The notes beneath the pieces are model-generated. The model saw nothing but the letters and a program-made list of their open reading frames with translations, was not told the DNA's origin and ran no database searches. 64,000 nt of DNA. It comes from Pseudomonas orientalis (lineage in GTDB: Bacteria > Pseudomonadota > Gammaproteobacteria > Pseudomonadales > Pseudomonadaceae). Below are positions 1 through 7,664 of the stretch, in pieces. The stretch lies in NCBI RefSeq assembly GCF_001439815.1, contig NZ_JYLM01000001.1, forward strand, positions 310,001-374,000. The letters are read 5' to 3'. Numbering within the stretch: position 1 is the first letter of the stretch; every line of letters starts with the position of its first letter. A program made the translations under genes and the position numbers.

Positions 1-270
1 CTGTTCTACCTCAAGCGCTGGCTGGTGGCGTCGGCCAAGCATGAAGAGCAGCGCGAAGGCCATGTGGTGATTCTCTCGGTGGGCACCCAGCGCATCGGCT
101 TTGTGGTCGATCAACTGGTGGGCCAGGAAGAAGTGGTGATCAAGCCTTTGGGCAAGATGCTGCAGGGCACCCCGGGCATGTCGGGCGCCACCATCACCGG
201 TGACGGCCGCATCGCGCTGATTCTCGATGTTCCGAGCATGCTCAAGCGTTACGCCGCACGGCGTATTTGA
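1..270 (+). CDS. cheA: Chemotaxis histidine kinase CheA, C-terminal end (partial)
   Basis: Only the last 89 codons are present, open from base 1 to a TGA. They form the end of the CheW-like regulatory (P5) domain, recognisable from the stretch around GFVVDQLVGQEEVVIKPLG and the closing ILDVPSML. In CheA this domain docks onto CheW and the receptor arrays, while the kinase domains lie upstream of the window. The gene is followed 48 bases later by cheB and then motC, motD, parC, parP and cheW, which is the flagellar che cluster I of Pseudomonas. CheA phosphorylates CheY and CheB on receptor signals. Identity rests on the domain and the gene order. Confidence 0.93.
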   Translation: MFYLKRWLVASAKHEEQREGHVVILSVGTQRIGFVVDQLVGQEEVVIKPLGKMLQGTPGMSGATITGDGRIALILDVPSMLKRYAARRI

Positions 271-318
271 TTCTGGCGGGGCAGGGCACCAGTGCCCGCC
301 CCGTCTAACGGAGTGTTT

Positions 319-1458
319 ATGGCAGTCAAGGTCCTGGTGGTGGACGATTCGGGTTTCTTCCGCCGCCGCGTCTCGGAGATTCTTTCCGCCGATCCAACGA
401 TCCAGGTAGTCGGCACGGCCACCAACGGCAAAGAGGCGATCGATCAAGCCATTGCGTTGAAGCCGGACGTGATCACCATGGACTACGAAATGCCGATGAT
501 GGATGGCATCACGGCCGTGCGTCATATCATGCAACGTTGCCCGACACCGGTGTTGATGTTCTCCTCGCTGACCCACGAAGGCGCCCGGGTGACCCTGGAT
601 GCGCTGGATGCCGGCGCGGTGGACTTCCTGCCGAAGAATTTCGAAGACATCTCGCGCAACCCCGAGAAGGTCAAGCAGATGCTGTGCGAGAAGGTGCACA
701 GCATTTCGCGCAGTAACCGGCGCAGTCTGTTCAGCGCGCCTGCACCTGCGCCGGCGCCGGTTGCCGCACCTGCTGCGTCCACCGGCTCTACGTTCGGTCG
801 CCCGGCGCCCGCGCCTGCTCCAGTCGCACGTACAGCCCCGCCGCCGGTGCGCACATCTTCGCCCGCTGCCGCCCATTCGCCCGCGCCCAAGCGCAAGGCC
901 TACAAGCTGGTCGCCATCGGCACGTCCACCGGCGGCCCGGTCGCCCTGCAGCGGGTATTGACCCAACTGCCGGCCAACTTCCCGGCGCCGATCGTGTTGA
1001 TCCAACACATGCCCGCCGCGTTCACCAAGGCCTTTGCCGAGCGCCTGGACAAGCTGTGCCGCATCAGCGTCAAGGAAGCCGAGGACGGCGACATCCTGCG
1101 CCCTGGCCTGGCGCTGCTGGCGCCAGGTGGCAAGCAGATGATGGTGGACGGTCGTGGCGCGATCAAAATCCTGCCGGGCGACGAACGCCTCAACTACAAG
1201 CCGTGCGTGGACATCACCTTCGGTTCGGCGGCCAAGTCCTACGGCGACAAAGTTCTGGCGGTGGTGCTCACCGGCATGGGCGCCGATGGTCGTGAAGGCG
1301 CGCGCCTGCTCAAGCAAGGCGGCAGCGCCATCTGGGCCCAGGACGAAGCCAGCTGCGTGATCTATGGCATGCCCATGGCCATCGTCAAGGCCGACCTGGC
1401 TGACGCCGTCTACAGCCTGGACGACATCGGCAAGCACCTGGTGGAGGCCTGCCTCTGA
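319..1458 (+). CDS. cheB: Protein-glutamate methylesterase CheB
   Basis: CheB removes methyl groups from (and deamidates) receptor glutamates for adaptation; CheA activates it by phosphorylation. The 379-residue product has an N-terminal receiver domain with acidic pair D9-D10 and phospho-acceptor D55 in ITMDYEMP. A linker at about residues 125-195 is very rich in Pro and Ala. The C-terminal methylesterase carries the Ser motif GTSTGG, the His motif QHMP and the Asp in GMGADG. I chose the ATG at 319 because ACGGAG lies 5-10 bases before it and the receiver starts at once; an in-frame GTG at 292 would add nine unrelated residues. The TGA overlaps the ATG of motC by one base, implying translational coupling. 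Confidence 0.95.
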   Translation: MAVKVLVVDDSGFFRRRVSEILSADPTIQVVGTATNGKEAIDQAIALKPDVITMDYEMPMMDGITAVRHIMQRCPTPVLMFSSLTHEGARVTLDALDAGAVDFLPKNFEDISRNPEKVKQMLCEKVHSISRSNRRSLFSAPAPAPAPVAAPAASTGSTFGRPAPAPAPVARTAPPPVRTSSPAAAHSPAPKRKAYKLVAIGTSTGGPVALQRVLTQLPANFPAPIVLIQHMPAAFTKAFAERLDKLCRISVKEAEDGDILRPGLALLAPGGKQMMVDGRGAIKILPGDERLNYKPCVDITFGSAAKSYGDKVLAVVLTGMGADGREGARLLKQGGSAIWAQDEASCVIYGMPMAIVKADLADAVYSLDDIGKHLVEACL

Positions 1459-2198
1459 TGGATGTCTTGAGCCTGATCGGCATCACCCTGGCGTTTGTCG
1501 CCATCATCGGCGGCAACTACCTGGAAGGCGGCCACCTCGGCGCCCTGGCCAACGGCCCGGCGGCGCTGATCGTGATAGGCGGCACCGTGGGCGCGGCGTT
1601 GCTGCAGTCGCCGCTGAGCTCGTTCAAGCGCGCCATGCAGATCCTGGTGTGGATCATTTTTCCGCCACGGGTCGACATGCCAGGCGGCATTGACCGCGTG
1701 GTCAACTGGAGCCTCACCGCCCGCAAGGAAGGTTTGCTGGGCCTGGAAGGCGTGGCCGATGCCGAGCCCGACAGCTATGCCCGCAAGGGTCTGCAGCTGT
1801 TGGTGGATGGCGCCGAGCCGGAGGCGATCCGCAGCATCCTCGAGGTGGATTTCTACACCCAGGAAAGCCGTGACATCAATGCGGCCAAGGTGTTTGAAAG
1901 CATGGGCGGCTACGCGCCGACCATCGGCATCATCGGCGCGGTGATGGGCCTGATCCACGTGATGGGCAACCTGGCCGACCCTTCGCAACTGGGCAGCGGC
2001 ATTGCCGTAGCATTCGTTGCGACGATTTATGGCGTGGCCAGTGCCAACCTGGTGCTGCTGCCGGTGGCAAGCAAGCTCAAGTCGATTGCCATGCGCCAGT
2101 CCCGCTACCGCGAAATGCTGCTCGAAGGCATCCTGTCGATTGCCGAGGGCGAAAACCCGCGCTCCATCGAATTGAAGCTCCAGGGCTTCTCGGATTGA
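1458..2198 (+). CDS. motC: Flagellar motor stator protein MotC (MotA family)
   Basis: A 246-residue inner-membrane protein of the MotA/TolQ/ExbB proton-channel superfamily. It has two hydrophobic segments at the N terminus (starting VLSLIGITLAFVAIIGG), a cytoplasmic loop, and two more near residues 150-200 (IGIIGAVMGLIHVMG and GIAVAFVATIYGVASANL), the usual four-helix layout. With MotD it forms the second stator set of Pseudomonas flagellar motors, converting ion flow to torque. The start overlaps the cheB stop. MotD follows, but 142 bases away because a REPIN lies between them, so the two stator genes are not closely coupled here. Confidence 0.92.
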   Translation: MDVLSLIGITLAFVAIIGGNYLEGGHLGALANGPAALIVIGGTVGAALLQSPLSSFKRAMQILVWIIFPPRVDMPGGIDRVVNWSLTARKEGLLGLEGVADAEPDSYARKGLQLLVDGAEPEAIRSILEVDFYTQESRDINAAKVFESMGGYAPTIGIIGAVMGLIHVMGNLADPSQLGSGIAVAFVATIYGVASANLVLLPVASKLKSIAMRQSRYREMLLEGILSIAEGENPRSIELKLQGFSD

Positions 2199-2210
2199 TG
2201 GGTATGAACC

Positions 2211-2312
2211 CTGTAGGAGCGAGCTTGCTCGCGAAAATCGTCAACGATAACGCGGGTATCCTGGATAAACGCGTTGCTCTCGGGTTTTTCGCGAGCAAGC
2301 TCGCTCCTACAG
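2211..2312. repeat. REPIN, family A (inverted REP pair)
   Basis: Two arms face each other: GTAGGAGCGAGCTTGCTCGC on the left and its reverse complement on the right, around a loop of about 60 bases containing an AACGATAACGC-like core. Six further family A doublets occur in the window. This one sits inside the chemotaxis/motor operon between motC and motD, so it must be transcribed as a large hairpin. No RAYT transposase gene is present in the window. Confidence 0.95.
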
Positions 2313-2340
2313 GTGATTCGGTTTGTGGAGGGGAGTGCCT

Positions 2341-3228
2341 GTGAGCCGTCGCCGTCGCGAGCCTGAAGAACACGTCAACCATGAACGCTGGCTGGTGTCC
2401 TACGCGGATTTCATCACCCTGCTGTTTGCATTTTTCGTGGTGATGTACTCGATCTCGTCGATCAACGAAGGCAAGTACAAGATCATTTCCCAGGCATTGG
2501 TGGGGGTGTTCAACGATTCCGAGCGTGCGCTCAAGCCGATTCCCATTGGCGAAGAGCGGCCCAAGACAGTGACGCCGGCCAAACCACTGGTCAACGACAG
2601 CGATGAAACCGCTGCCGGCATCGGTGGCACCAGCGACCCGCTCAAAAGCATCGCCGACGATATCAGCGCCGCGTTTGGTGACCTGATCAAGTCCAACCAG
2701 ATGACCGTGCGCGGCAATGAGCTGTGGGTGGAGATCGAACTGAATTCCAGCCTGTTGTTCGCCAGCGCCGATGCGCTGCCCAGCGACCAGGCCTTCACCA
2801 TCATCGACAAGGTGGCGGCGATCCTCAGGCCGTTTGAAAACCCGATCCACGTCGAAGGCTTTACCGACAATGTGCCGATCAGTACCGCGCAGTACCCGAC
2901 CAACTGGGAACTGTCCTCGGCGCGCGCGGCGAGTATCGTGCGCATGCTCGCGATGCAGGGGGTCAACCCTCAGCGCCTGGCGTCGGTGGGCTATGGTGAA
3001 TTCCAGCCGGTGGCCAATAACGCCACGGTCGAAGGCCGCGGGCGTAACCGGCGCGTGGTGCTGGTGGTGTCACGTAACCTGGATGTACGCCGCAGCCTGA
3101 CCGGCACCGGCACGGCGAATGCAACACCGGATGCGGCATTGAGGCGTGCTGGCACACAAACTGCACCGGCCCCTGCAAAGCCGCCGGTGCGGACAAGCTC
3201 CGTCAATTCTCCGTCACCGGCTCAATAA
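2341..3228 (+). CDS. motD: Flagellar motor stator protein MotD (MotB family)
   Basis: The 295-residue product has a short basic cytoplasmic N terminus and one membrane helix (ADFITLLFAFFVVMYSISS) beginning with the conserved proton-carrying Asp in SYADF. A periplasmic C-terminal OmpA/MotB domain follows (about residues 150-260), with the peptidoglycan-binding signature VEGFTDNVPI, NWELSSARA and NRRVVLVV. It anchors the MotC/MotD stator to peptidoglycan. I chose the GTG at 2341, preceded by GGAGGGGAG at 2327-2335; an in-frame GTG at 2323 lies within or before that site. The tail beyond residue 260 is rich in Pro, Thr and Ala. Confidence 0.92.
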   Translation: MSRRRREPEEHVNHERWLVSYADFITLLFAFFVVMYSISSINEGKYKIISQALVGVFNDSERALKPIPIGEERPKTVTPAKPLVNDSDETAAGIGGTSDPLKSIADDISAAFGDLIKSNQMTVRGNELWVEIELNSSLLFASADALPSDQAFTIIDKVAAILRPFENPIHVEGFTDNVPISTAQYPTNWELSSARAASIVRMLAMQGVNPQRLASVGYGEFQPVANNATVEGRGRNRRVVLVVSRNLDVRRSLTGTGTANATPDAALRRAGTQTAPAPAKPPVRTSSVNSPSPAQ

Positions 3229-3278
3229 CCCATGCAATGTCTCGGTCGCGCCTGTGCCCGCCGGGAGGAATCAACCGA

Positions 3279-4067
3279 ATGAGAGTCTGGGCAGTTGCCA
3301 ATCAAAAGGGTGGAGTCGGCAAGACCACCACGTCCATCGCTTTAGCCGGCTTGCTGGCCGAGGCGGGCAAGCGCGTGGTCGTGGTCGACCTCGACCCCCA
3401 TGGCTCCATGACCAGCTATTTCGGCTACGACCCGGATGCACTGGAACACAGTTGCTACGACCTGTTCCTGCACAAGGGCAGCGTGCCGAGCGACTTGCCC
3501 GGGCAACTGCTGCTGCCCACCAGCAATGACAGTATTTCGCTGTTGCCGTCCAGCACCGCCCTGGCCACCCTTGAGCGTCAGTCGCCGGGCCAGAGCGGCC
3601 TGGGCCTGGTGATCGCCAAGACCCTGGCGCAACTGTGGCAGGATTTCGACTACGCGATCATCGACAGCCCGCCGTTGCTCGGCGTGCTGATGGTCAATGC
3701 CCTGGCGGCCAGCCAGCAGCTGGTGATCCCGGTACAGACCGAGCACCTGGCCGTCAAAGGTCTGGAGCGCATGGTCAGCACCCTGGCGATGATCAACCGT
3801 TCGCGCAAACAGGCGTTGCCGTACAGCATCGTGCCGACCTTGTTCGACCGGCGTACCCAGGCGTCCCTCGGCACCCTGCGCGTACTGCGCGATGGCTACC
3901 CGGACAGCATCTGGAATGGCTACATCCCGGTGGACACGCGCCTGCGCGACGCCAGCCGCGCAGGGCTTACGCCGTCGCAATTCGACGGCAAGAGCCGTGG
4001 CGTACTGGCGTACCGGGCGTTGCTCAAGCACCTGCTGTCCCAGCAACTCGTGGCGCAGGTGGCGTGA
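3279..4067 (+). CDS. parC: ParA-family ATPase ParC of the chemotaxis cluster
   Basis: A 262-residue MinD/ParA-type ATPase with the deviant Walker A motif KGGVGKTTT at residues 11-19, a switch segment around VVVDLDPHGSMTSYFG and the Walker B-like IDSPPLLGVLM. In Vibrio and Pseudomonas the ParA homologue encoded beside cheW positions chemotaxis arrays at the flagellated pole through ParP. The start is the ATG at 3279, behind GGAGG at 3264-3268; an in-frame ATG at 3237 has no such site. It overlaps parP by one base. A chromosome-partition role is unlikely because no parB is adjacent. Confidence 0.88.
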   Translation: MRVWAVANQKGGVGKTTTSIALAGLLAEAGKRVVVVDLDPHGSMTSYFGYDPDALEHSCYDLFLHKGSVPSDLPGQLLLPTSNDSISLLPSSTALATLERQSPGQSGLGLVIAKTLAQLWQDFDYAIIDSPPLLGVLMVNALAASQQLVIPVQTEHLAVKGLERMVSTLAMINRSRKQALPYSIVPTLFDRRTQASLGTLRVLRDGYPDSIWNGYIPVDTRLRDASRAGLTPSQFDGKSRGVLAYRALLKHLLSQQLVAQVA

Positions 4068-4858
4068 TGAACCGTCCCGTTCAATTCAAGACCCGGCCGC
4101 AACTGGCACTGGAATCCTACCTGGATGCCTTGCTGCAGGATGCGACCGCCGAAGAACTGCCGGAGCCGATTCAGGTGCCGGAGCCGATCGTCGAGGCTGA
4201 AGCTGCGCTGGATGAGTTCCAGTTGGCGGTGCTCGAGGAGCAGGCCCGCGACGCCCTGGTCGAGGCGCTGCCCGTGGTGGTGCCGATCTCGCCTGAGGTA
4301 GCGGCGCCGGTGGTGGTCGAGCCGATCGTGCAAGTGCACCTGCCGCCGAGCATCACGCCGCCGCCGGTAACCGGCGATGGTCGCCCGTCATGGGCCGCCG
4401 AGCCGTTCGAGTGCCTGCTGTTCGATGTGGCCGGCTTGACCCTGGCGGTGCCGCTGGTGTGCCTGGGCTCGATCTATTCCCTGGAAGGCCAGGAGCTGAC
4501 GCCACTGTTCGGGCAACCGGAGTGGTTTCTCGGCATCCTGCCCAGCCAGGCCGGCAATCTCAAGGTGCTGGACACCGCGCGCTGGGTGATGCCCGACCGC
4601 TACCGCGACGACTTTCGCCAGGGCCTGCAGTACGTGATCTCGGTGCAGGGTTACGAGTGGGGGCTGGCGGTGCATCAAGTCAGCCGCTCGTTGCGCCTGG
4701 ACCCGAACGAAATCAAATGGCGCAGCCACCGTGGCCAACGGCCGTGGTTGGCGGGCACCGTGATTGAACACATGTGCGCCTTGCTCGACGTCGCCGAACT
4801 GGCCGAGTTGATCGCCAGTGGCGCGGTCAAGACGATGGCGCAGAACACACGCAGTTGA
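4067..4858 (+). CDS. parP: CheW-domain coupling protein ParP
   Basis: 263 residues. The first 105 or so are acidic and Pro/Val-rich (PEPIQVPEPIVEAEA-type sequence) and probably disordered. The rest is a CheW-like domain (FECLLFDVAGLTLAVPLVCLG through WLAGTVIEHMCALLDV). In the Par system this kind of protein links the ParC ATPase to CheA in polar arrays. The ATG overlaps the parC stop. A divergent CheW domain next to a separate true cheW argues for ParP rather than a second plain CheW, but the assignment to ParP rests mainly on gene order. Confidence 0.82.
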   Translation: MNRPVQFKTRPQLALESYLDALLQDATAEELPEPIQVPEPIVEAEAALDEFQLAVLEEQARDALVEALPVVVPISPEVAAPVVVEPIVQVHLPPSITPPPVTGDGRPSWAAEPFECLLFDVAGLTLAVPLVCLGSIYSLEGQELTPLFGQPEWFLGILPSQAGNLKVLDTARWVMPDRYRDDFRQGLQYVISVQGYEWGLAVHQVSRSLRLDPNEIKWRSHRGQRPWLAGTVIEHMCALLDVAELAELIASGAVKTMAQNTRS

Positions 4859-4870
4859 TGGGACAATAAA

Positions 4871-4890
4871 GGTCGTGCGGTTGCGCGACC
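4871..4890. other. Small hairpin between parP and cheW
   Basis: GGTCGTGC and GCGCGACC pair with one G-T pair around a GGTT loop. No T-run follows, so it is not a classical terminator. It may shape the mRNA between parP and cheW; this is weak. Confidence 0.3.
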
Positions 4891-4936
4891 CATTAGCACA
4901 CACGCCGTCGATAGCGGCATTTGAGGGGTCAGAAAG

Positions 4937-5419
4937 ATGAACAAGTCAGCGTCCGCACAAGGTTTGGATGATCCGATCCTGCAATGGGTGACCTTCAAAC
5001 TGGACAACGAGTCCTACGGCATTAACGTGATGCGCGTGCAGGAAGTGCTGCGCTACACCGAGATCGCCCCGGTACCGGGTGCACCGAGCTACGTGCTGGG
5101 CATCATCAACCTGCGCGGCAACGTGGTGACGGTGATCGACACCCGCCAGCGCTTCGGCCTGGCGCCGACCGACGTCAACGACAACACGCGCATCGTGATC
5201 ATCGAAGCCGACAAGCAAGTGGTCGGGATCATGGTCGACAGCGTCGCCGAAGTGGTCTACCTGCGCCAGTCGGAAGTGGAAACCGCGCCGAACGTGGGCA
5301 ACGAAGAATCCGCCAAGTTTATCCAGGGCGTGTGCAACAAGAACAACGAACTGTTGATTCTGGTTGAGCTGGACAAAATGATGAGCGAAGAAGAATGGTC
5401 GGAACTGGAGAGCATTTGA
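4937..5419 (+). CDS. cheW: Chemotaxis coupling protein CheW
   Basis: A 160-residue single CheW domain: QWVTFKLDNESYGINVMRVQEVLR at the start, then the conserved GIINLRGNVVTVIDTRQRFGL loop and GIMVDSVAEVVYL. CheW bridges CheA to methyl-accepting receptors in the cytoplasmic array. Length and motifs are typical. The ATG at 4937 has a modest purine-rich site (GAAAG) just upstream. The next gene begins directly at the base after the stop codon. Confidence 0.95.
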   Translation: MNKSASAQGLDDPILQWVTFKLDNESYGINVMRVQEVLRYTEIAPVPGAPSYVLGIINLRGNVVTVIDTRQRFGLAPTDVNDNTRIVIIEADKQVVGIMVDSVAEVVYLRQSEVETAPNVGNEESAKFIQGVCNKNNELLILVELDKMMSEEEWSELESI

Positions 5420-5812
5420 TTGTTCCTTGAGGCGGCGGTGATTGTCCTGGCCCTGTTATGGGCCGGGACATTGGCATTCCTGCTGCGCTACATGCGCCAG
5501 CAACGCGAGTTGGCCCTGCAACAGGCCGAGCGCGATGTGGTGCGTGACCGGCGTATTCTGGAGCTGGTCAAGCGCGTCGATCATTTCCAGCAGACGGTGG
5601 TGCGGGTCGGCGATGAGGTGCATGAACTGCGCGCGATTCTCGGGCCGTTGCCGGACAAGCTGGTGCAGTTGGAACAGCGCGATCCTTCGAACCTGTCGTT
5701 CGCCCAGGCGGCGAAGCTGGTGGGCATGGGCGCGACGGTGGACGAACTGACCCAGTCCTGCGGCTTGACCCAGGCCGAGGCGCAGTTGATGAGCAAGTTG
5801 CACAAGAGCTGA
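5420..5812 (+). CDS. DUF2802 membrane-anchored protein of the che operon
   Basis: 130 residues: an N-terminal membrane helix (LEAAVIVLALLWAGTLAFLL), a charged, probably coiled-coil middle (residues 25-75, ERDVVRDRRILELVKRVDHF) and a C-terminal helical segment resembling the DUF2802 family (AKLVGMGATVDELTQSCGL), which ends the same operon in other pseudomonads. The start is a TTG immediately after the cheW stop; the hydrophobic helix requires this early start, since the next ATG falls inside it. The function is unknown; context suggests a minor part in chemotaxis or flagella. Confidence 0.8.
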   Translation: MFLEAAVIVLALLWAGTLAFLLRYMRQQRELALQQAERDVVRDRRILELVKRVDHFQQTVVRVGDEVHELRAILGPLPDKLVQLEQRDPSNLSFAQAAKLVGMGATVDELTQSCGLTQAEAQLMSKLHKS

Positions 5813-5836
5813 TTCGGGCAGGCTTGCTGGATACAG

Positions 5837-6020
5837 TGTGGGAGGGGGCAAGCCCTGGTGCTATTCAGTTAAGCGTACAGCGTCCTCTGTAGGAGCGAGC
5901 TTGCTCGCGAAAAACGTCAACGATAACGCGTGCTTCCTGAATGAACGCGGCGCCTGTGAGTTTTTCGCGAGCAAGCTCGCTCCTACAAAAGCCTAACTGA
6001 CAGGCATCAGGGCCTCTCCC
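5837..6020. repeat. Degenerate family B REP pair interrupted by a family A REPIN
   Basis: The left arm GTGGGAGGGGGCAAGCCCTG (from 5837) and the right arm CAGGGCCTCTCCCACA (to about 6020) are diverged halves of a family B doublet, each followed inward by a CAGTT or AACTG piece. The complete family A doublet at 5887-5988 lies between them, which looks like one REPIN inserted into an older one. Confidence 0.65.
5887..5988. repeat. REPIN, family A
   Basis: Inverted arms of GTAGGAGCGAGCTTGCTCGC type with the AACGATAACGC loop element, between the end of the che operon and yegS. It is nested within remnants of a family B pair. Confidence 0.94.
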
Positions 6021-6081
6021 ACATGTTGATCGCCGTACATCCATCAATTTTCTTAAGCCACAGACTTTTCCACTCCCCCAA

Positions 6082-6110
6082 GGGTCAACATCCTTCAAGC
6101 ACCTTGACCC
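6082..6110. promoter_or_regulatory. Inverted repeat GGGTCAA-N15-TTGACCC upstream of yegS
   Basis: Perfect 7-bp arms at 6082-6088 and 6104-6110, ending 15 bases before the yegS ATG and just before the GGAG ribosome site. Arm spacing of 22 bases (two helical turns) suits a dimeric regulator, but an RNA hairpin is equally possible. No regulator is assigned. Confidence 0.35.
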
Positions 6111-6125
6111 AGGAGACCCTCCCAA

Positions 6126-7046
6126 ATGACCACCCCCAGAGCCCTGCTGATCCTCCACGGCAAACAAGCCCTCAATGAGGACGTGCGTGCGGCCGTGCTG
6201 GCCCGACGTGAGCAGGGCTGGGAACTGGCGGTGCGGGTCACGTGGGAGGGCGGCGATGCTCGGCGCCTGGTCAACGAAGCCCTGGCCGACGGCTTCACCC
6301 ATATCATCGCCGGCGGCGGCGACGGCACCTTGCGCGATGTGGCCGAAGCCATGGCTCAGGCCGGCACCGACGCCAGCCTGGTGCTGATGCCCCTGGGCAC
6401 CGCGAACGACTTCGCCAAGGCCGCCGGTGTGCCGTTGGAGCCGGCCGGCGCGCTGGCGTTGCTGGATGTCGAGCCAAGGGCAATCGACCTCGGCCAGGTC
6501 GGCGGGCAGATCTTCCTGAACATGGCCACCGGCGGTTTCGGCAGTCAGGTCACCGCCAACACCTCCGAAGACCTGAAGAAAGTCCTCGGCGGCGCCGCCT
6601 ACCTGTTTACCGGGTTGTCGCGCTTCAGTGAATTGAAGGCCGCCTATGGTGAGCTGGAAGGCCCGGACTTCCACTGGAAAGGCGAGCTGCTCGCGCTGGG
6701 CATCGGCAACGGACGCCAGGCCGGCGGCGGGCATGTACTGTGCCCCGGAGCGCTGGCCGATGACGGGTTGCTGGACGTGAGCATCCTGCCGGCGCCCCAG
6801 GAAGTGGTGGGCACCCTGCGCGAATTGATGAGCAACGGCTGGGGCCTGGACACCATGTTCGTGCGCGCGCGTCTGCCGTGGGTCAATATCAAGGGCGCGC
6901 AAGGCTTGTACATCAACCTCGATGGCGAGCCGCTGGAAGGCGATGACCTGCATTTCGAAGCCTTGCCCAAGGCCCTGCGGGTACACCTGCCGCTGGGGTC
7001 GCCCCTAGTCGTCCAGGCTGATGATCTGCTCGCGCACCGCGAATAA
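6126..7046 (+). CDS. yegS: YegS-like lipid kinase (DAGK family)
   Basis: 306 residues, the usual length for YegS. The diacylglycerol-kinase catalytic domain carries the nucleotide-binding GGGDGTLRDVAEA motif at about residues 61-73 and the GTANDFA motif shortly after. The second half is the beta-rich DAGK accessory domain (GIGNGRQAGGGHVLCPGA and INLDGEPLEG). E. coli YegS phosphorylates phosphatidylglycerol in vitro. The ATG follows AGGAG by about ten bases. The last 42 bases overlap the end of the oppositely oriented response-regulator gene. Confidence 0.9.
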   Translation: MTTPRALLILHGKQALNEDVRAAVLARREQGWELAVRVTWEGGDARRLVNEALADGFTHIIAGGGDGTLRDVAEAMAQAGTDASLVLMPLGTANDFAKAAGVPLEPAGALALLDVEPRAIDLGQVGGQIFLNMATGGFGSQVTANTSEDLKKVLGGAAYLFTGLSRFSELKAAYGELEGPDFHWKGELLALGIGNGRQAGGGHVLCPGALADDGLLDVSILPAPQEVVGTLRELMSNGWGLDTMFVRARLPWVNIKGAQGLYINLDGEPLEGDDLHFEALPKALRVHLPLGSPLVVQADDLLAHRE

Positions 7047-7664
7047 CACCAGGCCCGCCACGTCGAAAATCTGCAGGCGCTTCATGATCTGCGAGCGATG
7101 CGCTTCCACGGTCTTGATGCTCAACCCCAGCCCGTGGGCGATTTCCCGGGTGGACTTGCCGCGCACGATCAAGCGCAGGATCTCCAACTGCCGCGCCGTC
7201 AGGTTGTGGCTATGGGGGACGGGCGAGGCCGGGCCGTGGCCGCGGATCAGCGCCTGGTTGATCACCGTGTGGGCGATGGCCGGGCTCAGGTAGCGCTCGT
7301 TGTTGCGCAAGGCGCGCAGGGCGTGTTCCAACTCGTTGCCGGTCATGTCTTTGAGCAGGTAACCGTGAGCGCCCGACTCCAGCGCGCGCATGATCAAGTC
7401 CGGCTCGGTGTGCATCGACAGGATCAGCACTTTGCTCTTGGGGTAGGCCCCCTTGAGTTGCTGCAGGGCGTCGAGGCCGCCGGTGTGTTTCATCGACAGG
7501 TCCAGCAGCACGATATCCGGTTGCAGGGCGCGATACTGTTCGAGCAATTGCGCGCCATCGCTGGCTTCGCCAATCACGTCGTAGCCGGGAATATCCAGGA
7601 TCAGCGCACGAACGCCGGCGCGAATCAGCGCGTGGTCATCCACCAGGAGCAGGTTGCAGGTCAC
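7005..7664 (-). CDS. NarL/FixJ-family response regulator
   Basis: 219 residues. An N-terminal receiver has acidic D9-D10 and phospho-site D55 (IVLLDLSM). A C-terminal LuxR-type HTH occupies about residues 150-210 (LTARQLEILRLIVRGKSTREIAHGLGLSIKTVEAHRSQIMKRL). It is the cytoplasmic output of the histidine kinase encoded just upstream, whose stop overlaps this start by four bases. The stimulus and targets cannot be read from the sequence. Its 3' end overlaps yegS tail to tail. No autoinducer-binding domain is present, so it is not a quorum-sensing LuxR. Confidence 0.9.
   Translation of the reverse strand: MTCNLLLVDDHALIRAGVRALILDIPGYDVIGEASDGAQLLEQYRALQPDIVLLDLSMKHTGGLDALQQLKGAYPKSKVLILSMHTEPDLIMRALESGAHGYLLKDMTGNELEHALRALRNNERYLSPAIAHTVINQALIRGHGPASPVPHSHNLTARQLEILRLIVRGKSTREIAHGLGLSIKTVEAHRSQIMKRLQIFDVAGLVLFAVREQIISLDD

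Noticed and set aside
3237..3278. Upstream ATG extending ParC by 14 residues
   Set aside because: GGAGG lies directly before the ATG at 3279, and the added residues are not typical of ParA proteins.
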